Source: Comamonadaceae bacterium (GTDB taxonomy: Bacteria; Pseudomonadota; Gammaproteobacteria; Burkholderiales; Burkholderiaceae_C). Taken from it: 50,971 bases of DNA. The first letter of the stretch is position 1; each line of letters begins with the position of its first letter. Shown piece by piece: positions 44,668-50,971 of this stretch. The notes beneath the pieces were generated by a model. The model saw nothing but the letters and a program-made list of their open reading frames with translations. It did no database searches and was not told the DNA's origin. Position numbers and translations under genes: made by a program. The stretch covers positions 1 to 50,971 of the forward strand of contig JAAFIW010000029.1 in assembly GCA_013297875.1 (NCBI GenBank), written 5' to 3'.

Positions 44668-46308
44668 TCAGGCAGTTGCCATTTCCGCCGCAAACCCCGA
44701 CCGCTGCACCACCTCCTGCGGCTGCGTTTGCAAGTGAACCAGCTGCAAGCTTCCCCCGCGTGTCAGCACGGCTTTGTGTAGCTGGCGCAGGGCGTCCAGG
44801 CCCGAGCTGTCCAGGGCCATCAGGTGGGTGGCGTCCAGCACAACCTGGGGCGGTGTGGTGCTGGCTTCGACGGCTTGGGTGATCGCGTCTAACTTGGCCA
44901 CGGCACCGAAAAACAGGGCACCGTTAAGCGCGAAATGCAGGGGCTGGTCGGTCACCGCTACCACGCTGAACAGCGAGCCCATGCGCCGCACAAACAGCAC
45001 GCAGGCCAGCACCAGGCCCACTTGCAGGGCCACCGTCAAGTCCAGCACCACGGTGAGGAAAAAAGTGCCCAGCATCAGCAGGCGGTAGTGGTTGCTGTGA
45101 TGTTTGAGGTGGGCAAACTCGCGCCACTCGCCCATGTTCCAGGCCACAAACAGCAGCACCCCGGCCAGCACGGCCAGCGGCACATGCAAAGCCAGCGGTG
45201 CGGCCAGCAACACCACGGCGGCTACGGTGAGGGCATGCAGCATGCCGGCAATCGGCGATGTGGCACCGCTGCGCACATTGGTGACCGTGCGCGCAATGGT
45301 GCCGGTGGCGGGCATGCCACCAAAAAACGGGGTCACAAAGTTGGCAATGCCCTGGGCCATCAGCTCCTGGTTGGGGTCGTGGCGACTCTGGCTGCTCAGC
45401 TGGTCGGCCACGCGGGCGCACAGCAGCGATTCGATGGCACCCAGCAACGCAATCGTGAGCGTGGGTGTGACCAGCAATTTGACGGTGGCCCACGAAAAAT
45501 CGGGCAACGCAAATACAGGCAGGCCTTGCGGAATGCTGCCAAAACGGCTGCCAATCGTTTCCACCGGCAGCTTCAAAAACCAGGCAAAGAGCGTCAGCGA
45601 TACCAGGGCCACCATCGGGCCTGGAACCCGGGCGTTGAACTGCGCCGCCCGTCGCATACCCGGCAGGTCCAGCGCTGGAATGATCGGTGACTCGGCAGAC
45701 CACAAACGTGGCCACACAAACAGGCCCAGCACGCACACCAAGCCCAGGCCCAGCGCATAGAGGTTAATGGTGCCGATGTTCTGACTGATCACCACCAGCT
45801 GGGTGAAAAAGTCGGCGGGCATGTTGGCAATGGGCAGGCCCAGCAAATCCTTGATCTGCGAGCAGGCCACCAGCACCGCAATGCCATTGGTAAAACCCAC
45901 CACAATGCCCACCGGCACATAGCGCACCAGGTTGCCCAACTTGAGCAGGCCAAACACAAACAGCAGCACCCCCGCGCAGGTGGTGGCAATCAGCAGATTG
46001 GCCAGCCCGTATTGCTGCACGATGCCATAGACGATGACGATAAAGGCCCCCGCAGGTCCGCCAATCTGCACGCTGGAGCCACCGAGTGCGGAGATGAGGA
46101 AGCCCGCAATGATGGCTGTCCACAAACCAGCCTCAGGTTTGAGCCCGCTGGCAATGGCAAACGCCATGGCCAAGGGCAGGGCGACGATGCCCACCGTGAT
46201 GCCGGCGCCCAAGTCTTTGAAGAACCGATCTTTGGCATAGCCGCCTTGCAGCGCCGTGAGCAGGCGGGGGCGGAAGCGGGCTAGTGTGGGGATGGGGAGG
46301 TCGGGCAT
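44668..46308 (-). CDS. SulP-family anion transporter with STAS domain
   Basis: The 546-aa inner-membrane transporter has about fourteen hydrophobic segments and a C-terminal STAS domain (about residues 450-546, with PQVVLDATHLMALDSSGLDA, the usual serine phosphorylation site context). N-terminal segments ITVGIVALPLAMAFAIASGL and LGGSSVQIGGPAGAFIVIVY are typical of SulP/SLC26 proteins. Bacterial members carry sulfate, bicarbonate or dicarboxylates; the substrate cannot be told here. It follows the GspE-like gene by 38 bp on the same strand. Confidence 0.92.
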   Translation of the reverse strand: MPDLPIPTLARFRPRLLTALQGGYAKDRFFKDLGAGITVGIVALPLAMAFAIASGLKPEAGLWTAIIAGFLISALGGSSVQIGGPAGAFIVIVYGIVQQYGLANLLIATTCAGVLLFVFGLLKLGNLVRYVPVGIVVGFTNGIAVLVACSQIKDLLGLPIANMPADFFTQLVVISQNIGTINLYALGLGLVCVLGLFVWPRLWSAESPIIPALDLPGMRRAAQFNARVPGPMVALVSLTLFAWFLKLPVETIGSRFGSIPQGLPVFALPDFSWATVKLLVTPTLTIALLGAIESLLCARVADQLSSQSRHDPNQELMAQGIANFVTPFFGGMPATGTIARTVTNVRSGATSPIAGMLHALTVAAVVLLAAPLALHVPLAVLAGVLLFVAWNMGEWREFAHLKHHSNHYRLLMLGTFFLTVVLDLTVALQVGLVLACVLFVRRMGSLFSVVAVTDQPLHFALNGALFFGAVAKLDAITQAVEASTTPPQVVLDATHLMALDSSGLDALRQLHKAVLTRGGSLQLVHLQTQPQEVVQRSGFAAEMATA

Positions 46309-46346
46309 GTCGGTGGTGCGAACGGTCTATGCCCAAACCGCAAGAA

Positions 46347-48146
46347 CTATTCCAACGGCGGCGTGGCCGTCAGCACCTCTTCCATGGTCGTCAGCCCCTC
46401 GGCCACGCGCAGCGCCCCGGCCAGGCGCAGCGGACGCATGCCGTCGGTCACGGCCTGGCTGCGCAGCTTGTCCATGCTGGGCGACACATTGACCTGGGCC
46501 TTGAAGGCTTCGCTCACGGTGAGCAGCTCGTACAGGCCCATGCGGCCCATGAAGCCGGTCATGCGGCAGTCCACACAGCCCACGGGTTTGTAGGGGCGAT
46601 AGTTGCCATTGATCTTCCAGGGCTTGACCACGTCGGCCAGCGCGTCGCGGCTGGCTTGCACCTTGTCTTCGTCTTCCGGTGCCCGGCACTGCTTGCACAG
46701 GGTGCGCACCAGGCGCTGGGCCAGCACGCCCAGCATGGTGGCGTTGATGAGGTAGCTGGGGATGCCCAGCTCCATCAAGCGGCTGATGGCGCTGGGCGCG
46801 TCGTTGGTGTGCAGGGTAGAGAAGACCAGGTGACCGGTCAGCGCGGCCTGCACGGCCATCTCGGCGGTTTGCAGGTCGCGGATCTCGCCAATCATGATGA
46901 TGTCGGGGTCCTGGCGCATCAGGGCGCGCAGGCCCTCGGCGAAGTTGAAGTCGATCTGCGGCTGCACCTGGGTCTGGTTGAAGCTGGGCTCGATCATCTC
47001 GATCGGGTCTTCCACCGTGCTCACATTCACCTCTTCGGTGGCAATGCGTTTGAGCGTGGAATACAAGGTGGTGGTTTTGCCCGAGCCCGTGGGGCCGGTG
47101 ACCAGAATGATGCCGTGCGGCCGCTTGACCAACGCCTCCCAGCGCTGCGCGTCGTGCGGCGCAAAGCCCAGGGCATCGAGGTCTTTCACGGCGGTGTCGG
47201 GGTCAAAAATCCGCATCACCATTTTTTCGCCAAAGGCGGTGGGCAGGGTGGACAAGCGCATCTCCACCTCGTCACCGCGCGGGTTGCGGGTTTTGATGCG
47301 GCCGTCCAGCGGGCGGCGCTTTTCCACCACGTCCATGCGGCCCAACAGCTTGATGCGCGCAATCATCGCGTTCATCACCGTGGGCGGCATCTGGTAGACC
47401 GGGTGAAGAATGCCGTCGATGCGAAAGCGAATCACGCCCTGCTCGCGCCGGGGCTCCAGGTGAATGTCGCTGGCGCGCTGGTCAAACGCGTATTGCCACA
47501 GCCAGTCGACCACCTGCACCACGCCCTGGTCGTTGGCGTCCAGTTGCTTATTGGTTTTGCCGAGTTCAACCAGTTGCTCAAAACTGGCACCACCCGCGTT
47601 TCCACCCGATTTGGCAGCGGCCCGTACCGACTTGGCCAGCGCAAAAAACTCCGCCGTGTAGCGCTGAATGTCTTGCGGATTGGCCACCACGCGGCGCACG
47701 CTGCGGCGGCTCTGGCGCTCCACCTCGCCAATCCAGTCGGTCACAAACGGGTCGGCCGTGGCCACCACCACTTCTTTGGCCGTGACCTGCACCGGCAGCA
47801 CCTTGTGGCGCTCGGCGTAGACCGCACTCATGGTCTCGGCCACCTTGCCCACGTCCACTCTCAAAGGGTCAATGCGCAAATACTCGAGCCCCGCGCGCGT
47901 GGCCAGCCACTGGCTCAGGGTTTCAATGTCCAGCGGCTTGCTGTCACTGGCACGGCTCATGGCCACGCTGGCCAGGCGCACCAGCGGGTGCTGCGCGCTT
48001 TCGGCCTGCGAGCAGCGCGCGGTGGTGCGGCGCGCTTCTTCGGGCGAAATCACGCCGTCTTCATGCAGCCACTCGACGACGTGACGCCAGTGCAGCGGGC
48101 CGGAAAATTCGGTGCGGGCAAGGGATTTGGGTTTGACGGCGTTCAC
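46347..48146 (-). CDS. GspE/PilB-family secretion or pilus ATPase (orphan)
   Basis: The 599-aa protein is a hexameric ATPase of the type II secretion / type IV pilus family. It has a T2SSE N-terminal domain (about residues 70-200), Walker A GPTGSGKTTTLYSTLKRI, an Asp box (MRQDPDIIMIGEIRDLQTAE), Walker/His box TGHLVFSTLHTNDAPSAISR and a zinc-type tetracysteine region CKQC...CVDC. Start is a GTG at 48146, 9 bp after the spermidine-synthase-like gene. No pilin, GspF or secretin gene is nearby, so its partners must be elsewhere. The N-terminal extension starting MNAVKPKSLARTEFSGPLHW is unfamiliar. Confidence 0.9.
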   Translation of the reverse strand: MNAVKPKSLARTEFSGPLHWRHVVEWLHEDGVISPEEARRTTARCSQAESAQHPLVRLASVAMSRASDSKPLDIETLSQWLATRAGLEYLRIDPLRVDVGKVAETMSAVYAERHKVLPVQVTAKEVVVATADPFVTDWIGEVERQSRRSVRRVVANPQDIQRYTAEFFALAKSVRAAAKSGGNAGGASFEQLVELGKTNKQLDANDQGVVQVVDWLWQYAFDQRASDIHLEPRREQGVIRFRIDGILHPVYQMPPTVMNAMIARIKLLGRMDVVEKRRPLDGRIKTRNPRGDEVEMRLSTLPTAFGEKMVMRIFDPDTAVKDLDALGFAPHDAQRWEALVKRPHGIILVTGPTGSGKTTTLYSTLKRIATEEVNVSTVEDPIEMIEPSFNQTQVQPQIDFNFAEGLRALMRQDPDIIMIGEIRDLQTAEMAVQAALTGHLVFSTLHTNDAPSAISRLMELGIPSYLINATMLGVLAQRLVRTLCKQCRAPEDEDKVQASRDALADVVKPWKINGNYRPYKPVGCVDCRMTGFMGRMGLYELLTVSEAFKAQVNVSPSMDKLRSQAVTDGMRPLRLAGALRVAEGLTTMEEVLTATPPLE

Positions 48147-48155
48147 GGTGGTTCT

Positions 48156-48944
48156 CTATTCAATCGGCTTAAACACCTTCAGCCATTTGGCCGCAGGCAA
48201 TCCGCACAGAGTCTGGATGCTTTCCGCACGCTGTGCAAGTGTGGCGCGTGTGAGCTTTTGCGGCTGGCGCAAGGCCACCACGATGGTGTTGCCCTCGCGT
48301 GTGGGCTTGAAGGCCCACACGGCATCAAAGCCGAACACAGCGGCGATTTTTTCCAGGCTTTGAGTGAAGTTGGACGAGCGGCCAAATAGGTTCACCGTCA
48401 TCACGCCCTGCTCGGTGAGCAACTGGCGGCAGTTGGCATAAAACTCGGCGCTGTCCAGCACCGGGCCGTCGGCCTCCTGGTCGTACAAATCGACCTGCAA
48501 AGCGTCGACCTTGCCGTGCCACAAGGGGTGCACCACCACCTCCTGCGCGTCGCCCAGCACCACCTGCAGCCGCGTGTTGTCAGCGGGCAGCTTGAACCAC
48601 AAACGGCAGGCTGCCACCACCTGCGCATTCAGCTCGATGGCGGTGGTTTTCATGCGCAGCTTTTTGTAGCAAAACTTGGTGAGCGATCCCGCCCCCAGGC
48701 CCAGTTGCATGGCGCGCAGGCGGGCCACGCTGGTGGCGCTCAGGTCGGGCACAAACAGCAGCCAGGCCATCATGCGTTGCACGTATTCCAGCTCCAGGTC
48801 AAACGGCGCATCCAGCAGCATGGAGCCCTGCACCCAGTCGGTGCCGCCCAGGTGCAGGTAGCGCGCATCGCCATAGTCTGAAAAGTTCACATCGGGCAAC
48901 TGGGGCCGGTAAACATGCTTGGGCTTGCGAAGAATGAGTGACAT
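48156..48944 (-). CDS. Spermidine-synthase-like SAM-fold protein
   Basis: The 262-aa protein has the class I Rossmann fold of polyamine aminopropyltransferases: LRAMQLGLGAGSLTKFCYKK (motif I), TTAIELNAQVVAACRLWF (acidic motif), VVLGDAQEVV and VDALQVDLYDQEADGPVLDS, then LLTEQGVMTVNLFGRS. Many such orphan proteins do not make spermidine and their substrate is unknown. It is the first gene of a minus-strand unit with the GspE-like and SulP genes. ATG 48944 has no strong Shine-Dalgarno. Confidence 0.85.
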   Translation of the reverse strand: MSLILRKPKHVYRPQLPDVNFSDYGDARYLHLGGTDWVQGSMLLDAPFDLELEYVQRMMAWLLFVPDLSATSVARLRAMQLGLGAGSLTKFCYKKLRMKTTAIELNAQVVAACRLWFKLPADNTRLQVVLGDAQEVVVHPLWHGKVDALQVDLYDQEADGPVLDSAEFYANCRQLLTEQGVMTVNLFGRSSNFTQSLEKIAAVFGFDAVWAFKPTREGNTIVVALRQPQKLTRATLAQRAESIQTLCGLPAAKWLKVFKPIE

Positions 48945-48972
48945 GGTTGGCGGGTTTTGTAGGGGCTATTTT

Positions 48973-49040
48973 GCTACGAAATAGATAGCTGCTTGAGCAG
49001 GTTTTGTATGGGGTGGTGAGCGATTTGACCTAAAAATGGC
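48973..49040 (-). repeat. Dispersed 65-bp repeat, copy 12
   Basis: On the minus strand: TTTTTAGGTCAAATCGCTC, CACCCCATACAAAACCTGCT and CAAGCAGCTATC with tail GTAGC. It sits in the divergent promoter gap between the spermidine-synthase-like and MscS genes. Confidence 0.9.
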
Positions 49041-49119
49041 AATAAACGAGATATGAGGCCTTTTCACTGACAAATTTCCCTGTCACCATGCGCCACCTTA
49101 ACCCCTGAAGGAGCAGACC

Positions 49120-49929
49120 GTGAACGTTGAAACCATCTGGACATTTTTGAGCACGCAAGGCGTGGATTTTGGTTTGAAGGTGCTGGGCGCGATTGCGGCC
49201 TGGATTATTGGCCGCTGGCTGATTGGCCTGGTGCTGAACGCCGTGGGCGCGGCCATGCAGCGCGGCGGCAAGATCGACCCAACGCTGGCCAACTACCTCA
49301 AATCCATCATTGGCGTGCTGCTCAACCTGGTGTTGATCCTGGCCATTCTGGACATTTTTGGCGTGCGCACCACCTCGTTTGTGGCGCTGCTGGCGGGTGC
49401 GGGTCTGGCCATTGGCACGGCCTGGGGCGGTTTGCTGGCCCACTTTGCGGCCGGCTTTTTCATGCAGGTGCTGCGCCCCTACAAAGTGGGCGACTTTGTG
49501 CAGGCTGGCGGCGTGACCGGCACGGTGAAAGAGCTGGGCCTGTTTGGCACCACCATCGTCACACCTGACAACGTGACCACCATCGTGGGCAATAACAAGG
49601 TGTTTTCCGACAACATTCAAAACTTCAGCACCCTGCCGGTGCGCCGGGTCGATTGCACGGCCAAAGTGGCTAACAGCGTGGACGTGATGGATGCCATGGC
49701 CAAGCTGCGCGTGGCCATTGCCGCCATTCCCAACGTGGCCACCAGCCCCGCGCCGGAAATCGACATCCTGCAATTCACCCCCGAAGGCCCGCTGATGAGT
49801 GTGCGCTCCTACTGCCACACCGACCATTACTGGCAGGTCTACTTTGACACCCACAAAGCCGTGGTGACCACCTTTGGCGCGGCGGGCTACCCTGTGCCCG
49901 AGACGCCGGTGGCGCACCGCACGGTGTGA
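49120..49929 (+). CDS. MscS-family mechanosensitive channel
   Basis: The 269-aa protein is close in size to the small E. coli MscS. It has two N-terminal membrane helices, the pore helix GAGLAIGTAWGGLLAHFAAG and the start of the cytoplasmic beta domain FFMQVLRPYKVGDFVQAGGV, GTVKELGLFGTTIVTPDNVT, then IVGNNKVFSDNIQNFS. It releases solutes on osmotic downshock. A GTG at 49120 is fixed by AAGGAG 6 nt upstream. Monocistronic by appearance, with copy 12 of the repeat in its upstream region. A 13-bp direct repeat GGCGGTGTGATGG lies just after the stop. Confidence 0.93.
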   Translation: MNVETIWTFLSTQGVDFGLKVLGAIAAWIIGRWLIGLVLNAVGAAMQRGGKIDPTLANYLKSIIGVLLNLVLILAILDIFGVRTTSFVALLAGAGLAIGTAWGGLLAHFAAGFFMQVLRPYKVGDFVQAGGVTGTVKELGLFGTTIVTPDNVTTIVGNNKVFSDNIQNFSTLPVRRVDCTAKVANSVDVMDAMAKLRVAIAAIPNVATSPAPEIDILQFTPEGPLMSVRSYCHTDHYWQVYFDTHKAVVTTFGAAGYPVPETPVAHRTV

Positions 49930-50001
49930 GGTGGCGGTGTGATGGGGCGGTGTGATGGGGCGGGTTGCGTGCTGTGCCGTGATGTGCAAAAATTCATCAC
50001 C

Positions 50002-50021
50002 ATGTCCATGTTGATGTACAT
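50002..50021. promoter_or_regulatory. Tandem operator-like sites before the small coiled-coil pair
   Basis: Two direct repeats, ATGTCCAT at 50002-50009 and the perfect palindrome ATGTACAT at 50014-50021, are spaced 12 bp centre to centre, about 20-40 bp before the start codon. This fits cooperative binding by a ribbon-helix-helix protein, such as the one coded directly downstream. Confidence 0.45.
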
Positions 50022-50042
50022 ATTTTTGAAAGCAGGTTCAGC

Positions 50043-50345
50043 ATGCAATTAGCCACCCAGCGCGTTGTGGTTCAAACCAGTGGCGTTGACAAACGCGCCT
50101 TCACCGCCAAAGCCAAAAAGCTGGGTATTCCGCTGTCAGAGTTGATGCGGCGCGGCGCGCACGCTTACTCCGACGGTCCGGTGGATGAGGAGCTGGGCCA
50201 GCTCGCCGACACCGCACGTGCCGCGGCTGAGCGCTCGTGCGACGCGATTGACCAGGCAGTGGCCTTCGTGCAGGAAAGTCAACTGCAGATCGACGCCAGT
50301 AATGCGCGCATTGAAGCCATGGCAAAGGCTGCCCGGTGGGTTTGA
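50043..50345 (+). CDS. Small protein with ribbon-helix-helix-like N-terminus and helical tail
   Basis: This 100-aa protein is not recognised as a named family. The N-terminus (QRVVVQTSGVDKRAFTAKAK, KLGIPLSELMRRGAHAY) looks like the beta-strand plus two helices of a ribbon-helix-helix DNA-binding domain. The rest (DEELGQLADTARAAAERSCD to RIEAMAKAARWV) is predicted all helical with coiled-coil character. ATG 50043 has AGG about 7 nt upstream and tandem palindromic sites before it. The next gene overlaps its end by 10 bp, a toxin-antitoxin-like arrangement, but no toxin domain is seen. Confidence 0.65.
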   Translation: MQLATQRVVVQTSGVDKRAFTAKAKKLGIPLSELMRRGAHAYSDGPVDEELGQLADTARAAAERSCDAIDQAVAFVQESQLQIDASNARIEAMAKAARWV

Positions 50346-50545
50346 CCGACCGGATTTTCAATGCCTTGACGGCCATGGTGCGGCTGGAAGAAAAAGTCAA
50401 AGCACAGGCTGATGCGATGAAATCCCAGTCCGACACCATCCGCGGCCAGCAGCAGCGCATAGAAGACTTGACAGGCCGATTGATCCGCCTGGAGGCGCAG
50501 TTGGACATGTTGATGGCTGCTGCGCAGCTCAAGCGACTGGGCTAA
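50336..50545 (+). CDS. Small coiled-coil protein
   Basis: This 69-aa protein (GTG start at 50336, inside the last codons of the gene before) is almost entirely heptad-patterned: MVRLEEKVKAQADAMKSQSD, then IRGQQQRIEDLTGRLIRLEA and LDMLMAAAQL. It probably forms a coiled coil with itself or with the helical tail of the upstream protein. No function is recognised. The overlap implies translational coupling. Confidence 0.65.
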   Translation: MGLTDRIFNALTAMVRLEEKVKAQADAMKSQSDTIRGQQQRIEDLTGRLIRLEAQLDMLMAAAQLKRLG

Positions 50546-50971
50546 GTAATTTTTCAATCAAATCAGGCTAACGTTCACACTGGTAGAGCACAAGCAGCTA
50601 CGAATTCAGTAGCAAAACAGGGCTCAGTGGCGTGCGTAGATGTCGGGGTCGCCCGACAGCGACTCACTTTTCTTTGCTTCGCCAAAGAAAAGTAAGCAAA
50701 AGAAAGGCGACCCGCAGTCTGGGTCCCGTCGCAAAGCGACGGGCAACTTGCGGTGCTCAAACCCAGTGGGGTCACGTGCAAACTCGCCTGCGGCTCAAAA
50801 GGGAACCTCTGCACAAGTCCTTGTGGACCTGTGGCGCGCGGATCGGGATGGGATGCAAGGCGTCTTTTTGCAGCCAATAGCGGTGCTATTGGCAATAAAA
50901 GCAACGCAGCAGACCGCCCGAGACCGCGCGATCACAGGCCGCAAGGACTTGTGCAGAGGTTCCCCCGCACA
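50546..50971. repeat. Non-coding repeat region with strong inverted repeats at the right edge
   Basis: No gene is supported here. After copy 13 of the dispersed repeat comes a different element: a 10-bp perfect hairpin CTTTTCTTTG-N6-CAAAGAAAAG (50667-50692), an 8-bp perfect hairpin CCCGTCGC-AAA-GCGACGGG (50725-50743), and a 23-bp perfect inverted pair, 50801-50823 and 50942-50964 (starting GGGAACCTCTGCACAAGTCC on the left). Reading frames across it are serine/lysine-rich low-complexity products, not genes. I recall similar segments as multi-copy sequence in Comamonadaceae. The element may continue beyond the window. Confidence 0.65.
50551..50613 (+). repeat. Dispersed 65-bp repeat, copy 13
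   Basis: The left half is diverged (TTTTCAATCAAATCAGGC), and the right half reads GAGCACAAGCAGCTACG with a perfect tail hairpin GCTAC-N7-GTAGC. It follows the coiled-coil gene stop by 5 bp. Confidence 0.88.

Noticed and set aside
46284-48389. A 701-codon plus-strand open frame opposite the GspE-like gene
   Set aside because: It is rich in H, Q, R and G with no domain, and it lies wholly opposite a gene with Walker and tetracysteine motifs. It is an antisense artefact of high-GC coding sequence.

Overview
The window reads as chromosomal DNA of a betaproteobacterium of the Burkholderiales, most likely the family Comamonadaceae (Rhodoferax/Polaromonas/Acidovorax-like). The reasons are the high-GC protein families, the TRAP and ring-hydroxylating oxygenase gene types, and a dispersed repeat of about 65 bp with the core GCTCAAGCAGCTA, which I know by recall from that family. 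No tRNA, rRNA, CRISPR array or intact insertion sequence was seen. The genus is an inference.

Layout. 0-1.8 kb: a secreted glycerophosphodiesterase and a higBA-type toxin-antitoxin cassette whose toxin is frameshifted. 1.9-5.3 kb: acyl-CoA ligase, catalase-family protein, DedA membrane protein. 5.3-8.5 kb: secreted alpha/beta hydrolase, divergent from a two-subunit Rieske dioxygenase. 8.6-11.7 kb: an MsbA-like ABC exporter behind a lower-GC methyltransferase gene, then a MITE-like inverted-repeat element. 12.1-15.5 kb: AttH-like lipocalin and Cds1-type PLP enzyme, then a winged-helix plus nucleotidyltransferase pair with a palindrome at its start codon. 15.7-23.6 kb: one long minus-strand block coding for sigma factor, FecR-type anti-sigma, TonB-dependent receptor, Tat-type metallo-beta-lactamase-fold hydrolase, ExbB, two ExbD and TonB, a self-contained signal-regulated outer-membrane uptake system. 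In this sequence the receptor's signal peptide is out of frame at a G6 tract. 23.7-27.6 kb: FtsX-type permease and a methylglyoxal-detoxification pair (glyoxalase I and a DJ-1/PfpI protein), divergent from a LysR regulator. 28.7-38.0 kb: a catabolic block, all on the plus strand, of lower GC in parts and free of the dispersed repeat: FAD-dependent GMC dehydrogenase with a Tat-exported small subunit, NIPSNAP protein, TRAP transporter, lipoprotein beta-propeller, solute-binding protein and 2-oxoglutarate semialdehyde dehydrogenase. The sense is oxidation and import of a sugar or sugar acid ending in 2-oxoglutarate. 38.0-44.6 kb: LysR with divergent methyltransferase, galU, a degenerate D-2-hydroxyacid dehydrogenase, alaS. 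44.7-50.5 kb: SulP transporter, GspE/PilB-type ATPase, spermidine-synthase-like protein, MscS channel, and a small ribbon-helix-helix/coiled-coil pair. 50.6-50.97 kb: a second repeat type with strong inverted repeats running to the window edge.

The most unusual signal is the dispersed repeat. There are thirteen copies in 51 kb, and they keep a hairpin-forming tail although the sequence varies. Several sit against stop codons or at convergent gene ends. At least two lie inside unrelated membrane-transport genes in the same reading frame, so that an ABC exporter and an FtsX permease carry a related peptide insert.
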